DNA from: Flavobacteriaceae bacterium | Lineage (GTDB): Bacteria > Bacteroidota > Bacteroidia > Flavobacteriales > Flavobacteriaceae | DNA length: 64,000 nucleotides | Direction: 5' to 3' | Assembly (NCBI GenBank): GCA_030835825.1 | Contig: JAURRA010000018.1 | Coordinates: forward strand, 32,632 to 96,631 | Translations under genes and position numbers: made by a program | Notes under the pieces: model-generated | The model's input: only the letters and a program-made list of their open reading frames with translations | Told to the model about the DNA's origin: nothing | Databases searched by the model: none | Part shown: positions 36,017 to 45,337 of the stretch, one piece after another | How the letters are laid out: the number at the start of each line of letters is the position of its first letter | Position numbering within the stretch: the stretch's first letter is position 1

Positions 36017-38061
36017 AAGATATTACAAATACATATGTGAATCGTGAGTTGAGTTGGCTCGATTTTAATGCTCGCGTTTTGCAAGAAGCCGCTGACAAAC
36101 GCGTGCCGATCATTGATAGACTGCATTTTTTAGGTATATTTTCCAATAATTTGGATGAGTTTTTTAGGGTGAGATATGCCACTATTAAACGCATACAACT
36201 TTCTGGTAAGGATGCTGCCAGCCAACTGGGAGGTATTCAAGCCAGTCCTTTAATGGAAATGATTACCAAAACTGTAATACAACAACAATCAGAGAGTTTA
36301 AAGATTCTCGACATCATTAGCGAAGAATTAAAAACTCATAATATTTTCATTATCAATGAGCAGGAAATTTTAGATTCTCAAACCTTATTTTTAAAGCATT
36401 ATTTTGAGCAGGTCGTTCTTCCCGATCTTGTTATCATAATGCTTCAAGAGGAACATTCCATGCCAATATTAAGAAATGATGCCGCTTATATGGCTGTGCG
36501 CATGCTGAATTCTTCCAAATTACCGCAATATGCTTTGATTGAAATTCAGAAATCTATTGATCGATTTGTCGTTCTACCCAAGGAAGGAGATAGAGATTAC
36601 ATCATTTTAATTGATGATATTTTGCGGTATTTTTTGAGTGACATTTTTAAGATATTTAATTTTAAATCCATCGAAGCTCATATGATAAAAATCACCAGAG
36701 ATGGGGAACTGGATATTGATAGCGATTTGAGTAAAGGTTTTGTGAGAAAGTTGAAAGACAGCTTGAAAGATCGTGAGCTGGGTGACCCAGTTCGATTTGT
36801 ATATGACAAGTCAATCCACGAGGATACCTTAAGATTTTTGATGCGCAAAATGGGAATCGACCAGATGGATAGTATTATTCCAGGCGGTCGTTATCACAAT
36901 CGTCGAGATTATATCCGATTCCCTAGTTTAGGTCGGAAAGCATTGAAGTACGATAAAATCAAGCCACTTCCGATTCTGGCATTCGAACAGGGTAAAAGTA
37001 TGTTTGATGTTATAAAGGTACAGGATAGGTTGGTCTATTCACCGTACCATTCTTTTTCTTATATCGTTAAATTACTGCGTGAGGCAGCCATAGATCCTAG
37101 AGTCAAATACATTAAAATCACTATTTATCGTTTGGCAAAAAACTCTCAAATTGCCAGTGCATTGATCAATGCTGCTAAAAACGGAAAGGCAGTTACTGCT
37201 TGCATAGAGCTTCAAGCGAGATTTGACGAACAAGCCAATATTAAAGCGGCGGAGCATATGGAAGCCAATGGTATCAATGTCATTTTTGGTGTTACTGGCC
37301 TCAAAGTTCACAGTAAAATTTGCATTATCGGTCGTTTGGAAAACAATAAAATCAAGCGTTACGGTTTTGTGGGTACTGGTAATTTTAATGAAGCTACCGC
37401 GCTCTATTATACAGATTTCACCCTATTAACGGCTCATCGTGGTATTTTGAAGGATTTTGAAAAGGTTTTCAACTTTTTCGAGACCAATTATAAAATTTAT
37501 AGTTACAAACACATCGTCACTTCACCTAATCACACCCAATCTAAGCTCTATAAATTGATCAATAAAGAGATTGAAAAAGCCAAGTCAGGTCAAATGGCTC
37601 ATATCAAACTCAAAATGAACAGTTTTTCTAATCATAAATTGGTGGACAAACTGTATGAAGCTAGTCGCGCTGGAGTTAAAATACAAATGATTGTAAGAGG
37701 TATTTGTTGTTTAATTCCCGGAGTCCCTGGTATGAGTGAAAATATTGAGGTCATAAGTATTGTAGATCGATTTTTAGAACACACGAGGTTATTTATTTTT
37801 GGGATAGGTGACGATGAAATAATGTACATTTCATCGGCTGATTGGATGACCCGAAATTTAGAAAACAGAATAGAGGTCAGCTGCCCAATCTATGATCCTC
37901 AAGTTAGGAGTCAATTAAGAGCTATTTTTGACCTTTGTTGGTCTGACAACGTAAAGGCAAGACTCATCAATTTGGAGAGGCCTAATACGTATAAAGTAAC
38001 TGGAAGCACTCCTGTAAGATCGCAGATGGATGCATTTGAGTTAATTGAAAACGAATTATAA
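36013..38061 (+). CDS. ppk1: Polyphosphate kinase 1, TTG start
   Basis: 682 aa. Reversibly polymerises ATP gamma-phosphate into inorganic polyphosphate. Order: N domain (NRELSWLDFNARVLQEA, 8-24), head domain, and two PLD-like C domains with FDEQANIKAAEHMEANGINVIFG, the phosphorylated His in KVHSKICIIGR (about 433) and a second conserved His in LEHTRLFIFG (about 590); SSADWMTRNLENRIE is also present. The TTG overlaps the preceding stop by four bases. The next gene encodes a PPX/GppA hydrolase, so polyphosphate synthesis and breakdown are in one transcript. Confidence 0.95.
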   Translation: MKDITNTYVNRELSWLDFNARVLQEAADKRVPIIDRLHFLGIFSNNLDEFFRVRYATIKRIQLSGKDAASQLGGIQASPLMEMITKTVIQQQSESLKILDIISEELKTHNIFIINEQEILDSQTLFLKHYFEQVVLPDLVIIMLQEEHSMPILRNDAAYMAVRMLNSSKLPQYALIEIQKSIDRFVVLPKEGDRDYIILIDDILRYFLSDIFKIFNFKSIEAHMIKITRDGELDIDSDLSKGFVRKLKDSLKDRELGDPVRFVYDKSIHEDTLRFLMRKMGIDQMDSIIPGGRYHNRRDYIRFPSLGRKALKYDKIKPLPILAFEQGKSMFDVIKVQDRLVYSPYHSFSYIVKLLREAAIDPRVKYIKITIYRLAKNSQIASALINAAKNGKAVTACIELQARFDEQANIKAAEHMEANGINVIFGVTGLKVHSKICIIGRLENNKIKRYGFVGTGNFNEATALYYTDFTLLTAHRGILKDFEKVFNFFETNYKIYSYKHIVTSPNHTQSKLYKLINKEIEKAKSGQMAHIKLKMNSFSNHKLVDKLYEASRAGVKIQMIVRGICCLIPGVPGMSENIEVISIVDRFLEHTRLFIFGIGDDEIMYISSADWMTRNLENRIEVSCPIYDPQVRSQLRAIFDLCWSDNVKARLINLERPNTYKVTGSTPVRSQMDAFELIENEL

Positions 38062-38062
38062 T

Positions 38063-38974
38063 TTGAAACTTAATATAGACGTTATTGGAGGTATAGATAT
38101 TGGATCCAACGCCGTGAGACTATTGATTGCTCATGTGATATCGGTCAATGATAAACTTGTAGCCATTAGGAAAGTGTCTTTAGTTCGAGTGCCTATTCGC
38201 TTGGGGTCTGATGTTTTTCACAATCAGCATATTTCTAAAAATAATATGACCCGTTTGACTGAAGCCATGCAATCCTATGCTCTTCTGATGCGTCTTCACA
38301 AAGTGAGTTTGTATCGTGCAGCCGCGACCTCCGCCATGAGAGAATCTAGTAATGGTAAGGCTCTGGTGAATCAAATTTTTAAAACTTCGGGCATAAGAGT
38401 TAATATCATTGACGGCATGGAGGAGGCTAATATATTGGCCAGTATGGATATGGCAAGTTCAGTAAGTCCTCACAAAACCTATTTGTATATTGACGTTGGA
38501 GGAGGTAGTACTGAGTTGTCGGTTATAAAGCACGGTAAGAAATTGGCCTCACAATCATTCAAACTTGGTACCTTGAGATTGGCGGCGACACAACAAAGCG
38601 AGGAAGAATGGTTAAAAGCCAAAGAATGGGTTGTTGAACATACAGAAAATTTGACGCGTGTACATGCCATGGGATCGGGAGGAAGCATCAATACAGTTTT
38701 TAGCCAATCCCGTAAAAAAGAAGGAAAGCCATTGACCTATGAGCATGTAAAGGCTTATTACGACAAAGTACAAAGCATGTCTTATGAGGAGCGTGTTGTT
38801 GGGCTTGGTCTTAAACCCGATCGGGCAGATGTCATTGAGCCGGCACTGAAAATCTATTTATACGCCATGAAATGGGGCAGAGCAGTAGATATCTTCGTTC
38901 CCAAAATTGGATTAGCCGACGGTATTGTAAAAAGTATTCATTTGGGCAATTTGAAAGGATACCCAGTGCCTTAA
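38063..38974 (+). CDS. ppx: Exopolyphosphatase / GppA-like phosphatase, TTG start
   Basis: 303 aa from TTG 38063 (one base after the ppk1 stop); a second TTG at 38045 would overlap ppk1 by 17 bases. Actin-like ATPase fold: VIGGIDIGSNAVRLLI (phosphate loop), RAAATSAMRESSNG, IDVGGGSTELSVI (about 150), and AMGSGGSINTVF. It is the short PPX form without the C-terminal HD domain of E. coli Ppx, as usual in Bacteroidota. It cuts polyphosphate and may also act on pppGpp. Ends 4 bases inside the convergent miaE. Confidence 0.9.
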   Translation: MKLNIDVIGGIDIGSNAVRLLIAHVISVNDKLVAIRKVSLVRVPIRLGSDVFHNQHISKNNMTRLTEAMQSYALLMRLHKVSLYRAAATSAMRESSNGKALVNQIFKTSGIRVNIIDGMEEANILASMDMASSVSPHKTYLYIDVGGGSTELSVIKHGKKLASQSFKLGTLRLAATQQSEEEWLKAKEWVVEHTENLTRVHAMGSGGSINTVFSQSRKKEGKPLTYEHVKAYYDKVQSMSYEERVVGLGLKPDRADVIEPALKIYLYAMKWGRAVDIFVPKIGLADGIVKSIHLGNLKGYPVP

Positions 38975-39561
38975 CCGTGAATGGTCTCTTGGGTGCCCAA
39001 GTTTTCCATCACTTGAGCTTCGTATTTCAATAGAGCTTCCCATTTCTCGTCCGCGAGTGCTCTTCCACCATAGTCTCGAGCAAATTTCAAAAACAGGGTG
39101 TAGTGATTGGCCTCGCTAATCATGAGTTTTTTATAAAAAACAGCAAGTTCTTTATCCTTCAAATTCTCGGACAAGAGTCTAAACCTTTCGCAGCTTCTGG
39201 CTTCAATCAATGCGGCAACCAAAAGTCGGTGAACCAACTGGGTTACTCTACTTCCTCCTTTTGGAAAAAATGAACGCAGCTTAATGACATAATCGTCTTT
39301 TCGATCTTGACCCAAAACCCAACCTCTTTCAAGAAGTAAATCGTGAACCATCTTGAAGTGGCTCATTTCTTCAGTGGCTAAAGCGGTCATTTCTTGGACT
39401 AATTCAGAGTATTCGGGATAAGTCACAATAAATGAGATGGCTGTGCTGGCTGCTTTTTGCTCACAGAAAGCATGATCGACTAAGACATCCTCAATATTCA
39501 TTGCTGCAATATTCACCCATCTCGGGTCGGTTGGTAATTTAAGTCCGAGCATCTTTGTCAT
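38971..39561 (-). CDS. miaE: tRNA-(ms2io6A)-hydroxylase MiaE
   Basis: 196 aa. A four-helix diiron oxygenase that hydroxylates the isopentenyl group of ms2i6A37 in tRNA. Iron ligands: Glu in DHAFCEQKAA (about 34), EEMSHF (ExxH, about 65-68), Glu in EARSCERF (about 118) and EANHY (ExxH, about 150). The ATG at 39561 overlaps the dnaX tau stop in ATGA. It uses O2 and so fits an aerobic organism. MiaA and MiaB genes are not in the window. Confidence 0.92.
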   Translation of the reverse strand: MTKMLGLKLPTDPRWVNIAAMNIEDVLVDHAFCEQKAASTAISFIVTYPEYSELVQEMTALATEEMSHFKMVHDLLLERGWVLGQDRKDDYVIKLRSFFPKGGSRVTQLVHRLLVAALIEARSCERFRLLSENLKDKELAVFYKKLMISEANHYTLFLKFARDYGGRALADEKWEALLKYEAQVMENLGTQETIHG

Positions 39562-41280
39562 ATATCCAATTGAAAGGTTTGTCTTAATTGCTCTAGGGCA
39601 GGGTTTTTCTCTTTGAGCTTTTCATATTTTTCCTGATCCGTATAAGCGAATTTTTTCACAGTTTCTTCGTTGATTTCAATTTTTAAATCAATTGAAAAAT
39701 TTTGAAGTGACTGATGCAAGTACTTTAAAAGAGCACCTTGCTCGCGCTGAAGTTCTTTCTTGTTGGTGGCGTTAGGCATACTAAGGCAGATGGTGTTATC
39801 GACTAATTTTGGTTGATCGATTCCCATTATTGAAGCCAAATTGTGTTGCCCACTTTCTTCCAGTTTTTGTCTGTATTTCTGCCAATAATCAATTAAATCT
39901 TCCTTGTTGAACGCCCTAGTAGGCAATTCCTCTATTTCTGCCTCATTCACCTCAATGCGCTTGAGATCATGCGCTTTTTTCTTTTCTATACTTTTCAAGG
40001 ATAAACCCGAGGGAGGTCTAACGGGATTTTTGAGAATAATCTCTGGGGGCTTGGGTATTGGCTTTTCTTTTTTTGGAGTAACAGGATCGACCACCTTTTC
40101 TACTGTCACTTTATCGTCATATGACTCCGGTTGAGAGGCACTGGCTATAATTCTTGCCTTGTTCGCCGGAATTATTTTAGGACTGCTGTTTTTTTTTTTC
40201 ATCACTAAAAGTGATGGAGGCGAGTTGCATGAGGCACAGTTCCACAAGAAGCCGTTGATTTTGACTGCCTTTGTATTTCAAATCACAGCTATTAGCTAAA
40301 TCGATGCCTTGCAGTAGAAATGACTGATCTATCGCCTTGGACTGCGCCAGGTATTTCTGTTTGGTTTGTTCGCCCGCTTCCAAGAGGATCTGAGTCGCAG
40401 TTGCTTGACAAATCAAAAGATCCCGAAAGTGAGAGGCCAATCCACGGATGTAATGTTGACCATCAAAACCTTGGTCGAGTACCGCGTCAAAGGTCATCAG
40501 AAGGCTTGGAATGTCGTTTTTAATTATAGCATCGGTCGTTTTAAAGTAAATATCATAATCTAAAACATTGAGATTTTCCGTTACTGCTTGAAGCGTTAGC
40601 TCTTTGCCAGAAAAACTAACTACCCGATCAAAAATTGACAAAGCATCACGCATGGCTCCGTCTGCTTTTTGAGCTATGACGTGAAGTGCATCATCACTCG
40701 CGTCCACACTTTGGTCGTCAGCCACCTTTTTTAGATAACTTTTGACATCGCCAACGGTGATTCTTTTGAAGTCAAAAATTTGACAGCGCGACAATATGGT
40801 CGGAATGATTTTATGCTTTTCGGTGGTTGCTAATATAAAAATGCAATGCTTCGGCGGCTCTTCAAGGGTTTTTAAAAATGCGTTGAAGGCTGCCTGAGAG
40901 AGCATGTGAACTTCATCGATAATGTAGACTTTAAAGTTGCCTATTTGTGGTGGTATTCTAATCTGATCTGTTAAGTTTCGAATGTCGTCGACAGAGTTGT
41001 TAGAGGCAGCATCGAGTTCAAAAATATTAAAGGCGAAATCTTCGTTTTCATTTAGCGTACCGGTAATATTTTTACGATTAATCATTTTTGCTAATATACG
41101 GGCACAGGTGGTTTTTCCGACACCACGAGGGCCGCAAAAAAGGAGTGCTTGGGCAAGGTGATTTTGTTCAATAGCGTTGCTCAGTGTACTTGTAATGGCT
41201 GACTGTCCCACCACGTCCTCAAATACTTGAGGTCGGTATTTTAGCGCAGAAACAACAAAAGGTGTGTTTTGATCACTCAT
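39558..41280 (-). CDS. dnaX: DNA polymerase III gamma/tau, split at an A11 slippery run
   Basis: Clamp-loader ATPase. From the ATG at 41280 the first frame gives 367 aa: VVGQ, Walker A CGPRGVGKTT (about 45), YIIDEVHMLSQ, SRC sensor and the oligomerisation domain, ending DEKKKQQS-stop at 40177 (gamma-like). The conserved C-terminal tau part (SLKSIEKKKAHDL, DLIDYWQKYRQKLEESG, SIDLKIEINEETVKKFAYTDQEKYEKL) lies one base ahead in another frame and runs to 39558. Skipping one A within the run of eleven at 40189-40199 joins them into a 573-aa tau. The zinc cysteines of E. coli DnaX are missing. An ATG at 40202 could also restart the C part. The join point and the downstream IIPA motif fit homologues that read through. 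Confidence 0.88.
40189..40215 (-). other. dnaX frameshift signal: hairpin plus A11
   Basis: In the mRNA sense, ATCACT-TTT-AGTGAT forms a perfect 6-bp hairpin, then G, then eleven A. The layout, a hairpin directly 5' of a homopolymer, is that of a transcriptional slippage site; eleven A is also ample for slippage unaided, as nine A are in Thermus dnaX. Confidence 0.65.
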
Positions 41281-41375
41281 AGTTTTACCAGTCAGATGGT
41301 AAACAAAATTAACCAAACAGATTTGATTAGGAAAGGCGGTGAAAAGCAATTGTGATGACTTATTAACATTTTGAT

Positions 41376-41383
41376 TACTTTTG
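41376..41383 (+). promoter_or_regulatory. Promoter box for rnpB
   Basis: TACTTTTG ends 6 bases before the predicted RNase P RNA 5' end at 41390, the distance expected for a Bacteroidota -7 box. This RNA gives an independent check of the TAnnTTTG-to-start spacing in this genome. Confidence 0.65.
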
Positions 41384-41389
41384 CGGCAA

Positions 41390-41693
41390 AGCAGACCGCC
41401 TTATCGCTGCTCATTATTGAGTAGAGGAAAGTCCGAACACCATAGTGCAGCATAGTGGCTAACGGCCACCGATCGTGAGGTCAGGAAAAGTGCAACAGAA
41501 AGAATGTACAGGTCATGCTGTAGTGAAATCAGGTAAACTCTATGCGGTGCAATGCCATGTAAACCGGTGCTTGAGTGCGGCACGCACAATATCGGAGGGT
41601 AGGCAGCTAAAGTGTCATGGTAACATGACATTCAGATAAATGATAAGGGTTTCATGTATTTGAAATACAGAATTCGGCTTACAGGTCTGCTTT
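41390..41693 (+). ncRNA. rnpB: RNase P RNA, bacterial type A
   Basis: The catalytic RNA of RNase P, which trims tRNA 5' leaders. The ends pair as helix P1 (AGCAGACC at 41390 with GGTCTGCT at 41684-41691), followed by T7. Universally conserved segments are visible: GAGTAGAGGAAAGTCCGAACACC near 41416 (CR-I), AACAGAAAG near 41496, GGTAAACTC near 41532, and the 3' CR-V-like ATAAATGATAAGGG near 41637. About 300 nt. It lies in the gap between dnaX and rsmD, both on the other strand. Confidence 0.96.
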
Positions 41694-41695
41694 TT

Positions 41696-42232
41696 TTATT
41701 GTCTAAAGAAACTAAATACAGAGTGACCGTAGGCTCTTTTATTGTCAAAATACGGATGCTCACTGAGGTCTGTATGTTTACTGTGCTCAATGATCAACAG
41801 GCCCTCTTCCTTCAACACTTGACGCGCTACTGTTTTATCTACAATTGAAAAAAACTGCTCTTTAGAGAATTCATAGGGAGGATCGGCAAAAATCAAGTCA
41901 AACTGACGTATTTCTTTTTCTAAATATCTCATGACTTCCATGGTCCTTACTTCTATGTTAAAACCGAATGATTCTGCTGTTTTAGCTATAAAAGCGATGC
42001 AAGCCGGTGTTTTGTCAATGGCGACAATATTGGTCACTCCACGTGAAGCCAATTCAAAGCTGATATTTCCGGTTCCAGAAAAAAGATCAAGGGCTTTGGT
42101 ATTGTCAAAGTCTATACCGTTGGATAAAATGTTAAATAAGCCTTCCTTAGCCATGTCCGTAGTAGGGCGCACGGGGAGTTTTTTTGGCGGTTGAATTCTA
42201 CGACCCTTATGACTTCCTGAAATAATACGCAT
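41696..42232 (-). CDS. rsmD: 16S rRNA (guanine-966-N2)-methyltransferase RsmD
   Basis: 178 aa. Seen: N-terminal MRIISGSHKGRRIQPPKKLPVRPTTDMAKEGLFNIL, the SAM loop ALDLFSGTGNISFELASRG (about 48-66) and the catalytic FADPPYEFSKEQF (about 116). Makes m2G966 in the small subunit. Its ATG overlaps the upstream DUF3822 stop by one base (TAATG), so the two are coupled. It ends against the 3' end of rnpB. Confidence 0.95.
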   Translation of the reverse strand: MRIISGSHKGRRIQPPKKLPVRPTTDMAKEGLFNILSNGIDFDNTKALDLFSGTGNISFELASRGVTNIVAIDKTPACIAFIAKTAESFGFNIEVRTMEVMRYLEKEIRQFDLIFADPPYEFSKEQFFSIVDKTVARQVLKEEGLLIIEHSKHTDLSEHPYFDNKRAYGHSVFSFFRQ

Positions 42233-42996
42233 TAGAAACTGTTCAAGGCTACAAAATTCTGTTTGAGATTGACCAAATGGGTAGTAATTTTTGGCTCAAG
42301 CAAATTGGTGTGTCTTATATAGGTATAGGCTTCTTTAAAACATAAACTTTCTTTGTTGACCTTGCCAAATAATTCACAGGCCATAGTTTCGGGATCTAGG
42401 TCTAATTGTTCTACAAGAAATAATAAGTAAAACAAAAAATCGTGTGGTGTTTGAAGATTGAATCTGTTGTGACAAATCAATCGTTCGCCTTCAAAACAAA
42501 TGGCTTCGAAATATTGATCCTGAATGTGTAACCTCAATACTTTCTTGCCATCAGGAGTAGAAATTGCCTGAAGCCGTTGAAGTAAAATGGTCGATTGATG
42601 GTGATACTCAAAACTGCCAAAATGTTCGAAAATGTAATTATTGATGTTTACAAATGGCACAAAAACTACAGCGCAGTTGAGACTATTCAATTCGTCACAA
42701 GCAACGAAATCATCTGGCAAGAGTGCTATATTGTATTTTAAATAGTCGGATAATTTTCCTGTATCCAATAGTTCTAGTGGTACCAGACTAGAAAGGGCGT
42801 TGTCATGAATAACTCTGACAGTGTTAAAATCTGTTTGTAAAACCGGTGTAGACTCAAAAGCGCTAATTAAGTCTTTAAGCAGATTCTCAGGTTTGGTGCT
42901 GTCTAAGGTGGGCCACTCAATATAATCTACAAAGGCGTTGGTCTTTAGATCTTTGACACAAAAAGAAAGTCCACTCAAACCCGTTTGAATGGACAA
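42232..42996 (-). CDS. DUF3822 family protein
   Basis: 254 aa, soluble, no signal. DUF3822 is a Bacteroidota family with an actin/ASKHA-like flavour: an N-terminal strand pair (SIQTGLSGLSFCVKDLKTNAFVDY), LKYNIALLPDDFVACDELNSLNCAVVFVPFVNIN and a C-terminal SLCFKEAYTYIRHTNLLE. It always seems to precede rsmD in this phylum, and here overlaps it (TAATG). Function unknown; the linkage hints at ribosome maturation but there is no direct motif. Confidence 0.85.
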   Translation of the reverse strand: MSIQTGLSGLSFCVKDLKTNAFVDYIEWPTLDSTKPENLLKDLISAFESTPVLQTDFNTVRVIHDNALSSLVPLELLDTGKLSDYLKYNIALLPDDFVACDELNSLNCAVVFVPFVNINNYIFEHFGSFEYHHQSTILLQRLQAISTPDGKKVLRLHIQDQYFEAICFEGERLICHNRFNLQTPHDFLFYLLFLVEQLDLDPETMACELFGKVNKESLCFKEAYTYIRHTNLLEPKITTHLVNLKQNFVALNSF

Positions 42997-43024
42997 TGCT
43001 AAATTGGTACTATTTGAGTTCGAT

Positions 43025-43762
43025 TTAGTCGTTGGAATAATTTTTTGGCCAATTGCCGTTAGTGTTCACTTCTTCCATTGAGCCTACCCGCAAGGCGTTA
43101 CCATTTACCCCATCAACAGAGACTACTTCCTCCTCGATTTTGATCAAGTTAGGATCTTCTCCAAAAAGAATGTATTTTTTTAACACCTTCGCCTCAAAAA
43201 CAGGAATTTTGACACCATTTTGATCTATGGTTCCAGCTGTCATATCGAATGTAGTTCCTGGTTTCCCAACAGGAACGTTCATCATGGTTTTGTATCTGAG
43301 GTCGTTTCCAAATAACGAATCTCTCACTAGAACGTAACCCAAAGTATCTATAACTACAATCTCTTTAAAGGTTTCTACTCCTCCAAATCGTCTTGTCATT
43401 TCTACATCTAAAACCGTTACATCCCTACGTTGCGTTATGGTGAACTGTTCTGTTTCTATGAATTCTATCAATTTGTCAAAATCCTTTTGGAAGATGCCTT
43501 TCACTGCCCGATGAGCCAATTGAGCGTCTCGGATATCTTTTAAGCTATTGATCACCTTTTTATAAGCCACCTGCTTTCTTTGGTTAAATTGAATTTCACC
43601 ATAAACTGACATAAAGGTATTGTAGGCCAAAAAGCCAATAAGAATATAGAGAACTATTAAAATATACTTCCTAAACGTATCTGGAATAAATCTATCGATT
43701 AACCAAACTAAGCCTACCGCAACAGCAACTAATGCGAAAACGACTAATAAGAGATTGAGCAT
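43025..43762 (-). CDS. Two-TM membrane-anchored protein, unknown
   Basis: 245 aa. Two N-terminal hydrophobic segments (about 1-22 and 33-52) separated by a short loop, then a helical stretch (RKQVAYKKVINSLKDIRDAQLAHRAVKG) and a mainly beta domain, probably periplasmic. The helix after the membrane anchor with IRDAQLAHRAV resembles the start of pilin-like or type II pseudopilin-like segments only weakly. It lies 28 bases upstream of the DUF3822 gene and may belong to that operon. No function assigned. Confidence 0.75.
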   Translation of the reverse strand: MLNLLLVVFALVAVAVGLVWLIDRFIPDTFRKYILIVLYILIGFLAYNTFMSVYGEIQFNQRKQVAYKKVINSLKDIRDAQLAHRAVKGIFQKDFDKLIEFIETEQFTITQRRDVTVLDVEMTRRFGGVETFKEIVVIDTLGYVLVRDSLFGNDLRYKTMMNVPVGKPGTTFDMTAGTIDQNGVKIPVFEAKVLKKYILFGEDPNLIKIEEEVVSVDGVNGNALRVGSMEEVNTNGNWPKNYSND

Positions 43763-43851
43763 AATTTCTTTTTAAATTATATTTTCAGGACTGAAAACAA
43801 ATCTACAATTTTTTTTTATTCGTAAAAGACTGCACGGCGAAAATTCCTATA

Positions 43852-43859
43852 TATCTTTG
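43852..43859 (+). promoter_or_regulatory. TAnnTTTG promoter box before the helicase gene
   Basis: TATCTTTG, 14 bases before the ATG at 43874. Confidence 0.5.
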
Positions 43860-43873
43860 AACAGAATCAAATT

Positions 43874-45307
43874 ATGACTCCAATAAATTCATCACAGGCT
43901 TTTTTTCAGTTGTTGTCGGATAAATTCCCTCACGAACTAACGGAAGGACAAGCCTCTGTTTTAAAACAATTGACAGCGTTTGTTATGTTGCTATCAGGCC
44001 CAGAGATCTTTATTTTAAGAGGTCATGCTGGTACTGGAAAAACGTCAATGATCAGCACTTTAGTTTCGAATTTGTGGCAAGTGCAAAAAACAGCCGTTCT
44101 TTTGGCCCCTACGGGTAGGGCAGCGAAGGTTATTTCTAATTATTCTGGTATGGAAGCCTCTACCATTCACAGATATATTTATTTTCCAAAGACGGATAAA
44201 AAGGGCGGCGTGAAATTCGTCCTGCAACCCAATAAAAAAAGGAAAACTATTTTTTTTATTGATGAGTCCTCCATGATATCTGATGGCTCTGGCGATTTTG
44301 GTAGCGATGGCTCTTCACTGCTGGATGACCTGATACAATTTGTTTTTAGTGGGTATCAATGTAAGCTGGTCTTTATTGGAGATACTGCCCAGTTACCCCC
44401 AGTCAGGCTGGATCTTAGCCCTGCCTTGGAGACTTCTTTTTTTGAAACTAATTATGACAAACAGGTCGATTCTGCCGATTTGACTCAGGTTATGCGTCAA
44501 CAGTTAGAGTCAGGAATTTTATTCAATGCCACAGCGGTTAGAAAAGAAATTCAAAATGCTGGTTTGGGACAAATTAGGTTAAACCTTGATGGCTTCAAAG
44601 ACATCGTTAGACTTCAGGATGGTAACGATGTATTAGACGCCTTAAATGATTCCTATAGCACTATAGGAAATGAAAACACTGCCATCATTGTTAGATCTAA
44701 TAAAAGAGCGAATCTTTATAATCAACAAATCCGAACGAGAATATTATTTAATGAAGCTCAATTGTCTGTTGGGGACTACTTGATGGTTGTTAAAAACAAT
44801 TATTTTTGGGTTAAACCCGAATCAGAAGCAGCCTTTATTGCCAATGGAGACACCATTGAGGTATTAGAGATTTTTAAATTTGAGTCATTGTACAATTTTG
44901 AATTTGCCCGGGTTAAAGCCCGTTTGGTCGATTATCCGAAAATGAAACCTTTTGAAACCGTATTGCTTCTCAACACTATTTCTGCGGAAACCCCAGCTTT
45001 GACTTATGAAGAAAATAATGAACTTTACAATGCCGTCAAAGAAGATTATGCTGGAGAGTCATCTAATTATAAAAGATTTTTAAAAATTAAACAAAACCCC
45101 CATTTTAATGCGCTTCAGGTCAAATTTTCCTATGCCATGACTTGTCATAAATCTCAAGGGGGTCAATGGGATACTGTGTTTATTGAACAACCATACTTAC
45201 CAGATGGGCCAGACATCAACTATTACAGATGGTTGTATACCGCCATGACTAGAGCCCAGAATCGCCTGTATCTTTTAGGATTTGACCAGCTTTATTTTCA
45301 TGAATAA
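43874..45307 (+). CDS. RecD/Pif1-like superfamily 1B DNA helicase
   Basis: 477 aa. Seen: Walker A LRGHAGTGKTSMISTLV (about 52-68), LLAPTGRAAKVIS (motif Ia), IHRYIYF, IFFIDESSMIS (Walker B), VFIGDTAQLPPV (motif III), VMRQ, and the C-terminal UvrD_C_2-like FSYAMTCHKSQGGQWDTVFIEQ and YTAMTRAQNRLYLLG. The set is that of 5'-3' SF1B helicases such as RecD, Dda or Pif1. Lone genes of this type are common in Bacteroidota; likely role is fork repair or recombination. No RecBC genes are near, so it is not a RecBCD subunit. Confidence 0.9.
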   Translation: MTPINSSQAFFQLLSDKFPHELTEGQASVLKQLTAFVMLLSGPEIFILRGHAGTGKTSMISTLVSNLWQVQKTAVLLAPTGRAAKVISNYSGMEASTIHRYIYFPKTDKKGGVKFVLQPNKKRKTIFFIDESSMISDGSGDFGSDGSSLLDDLIQFVFSGYQCKLVFIGDTAQLPPVRLDLSPALETSFFETNYDKQVDSADLTQVMRQQLESGILFNATAVRKEIQNAGLGQIRLNLDGFKDIVRLQDGNDVLDALNDSYSTIGNENTAIIVRSNKRANLYNQQIRTRILFNEAQLSVGDYLMVVKNNYFWVKPESEAAFIANGDTIEVLEIFKFESLYNFEFARVKARLVDYPKMKPFETVLLLNTISAETPALTYEENNELYNAVKEDYAGESSNYKRFLKIKQNPHFNALQVKFSYAMTCHKSQGGQWDTVFIEQPYLPDGPDINYYRWLYTAMTRAQNRLYLLGFDQLYFHE

Positions 45308-45337
45308 CCTCATGACTAAAAAACGATAATAATAGCT

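Noticed and set aside
40180..40250. dnaX as an E. coli-type -1 ribosomal frameshift.
   Set aside because: The downstream frame is one base ahead (+1 or loss of one A). A -1 shift would give TAVLK after the A run, not the conserved tau sequence.
41401..41848. Open frames across 41401-41848.
   Set aside because: They overlap RNase P RNA and rsmD in non-coding frames and encode no recognisable protein.
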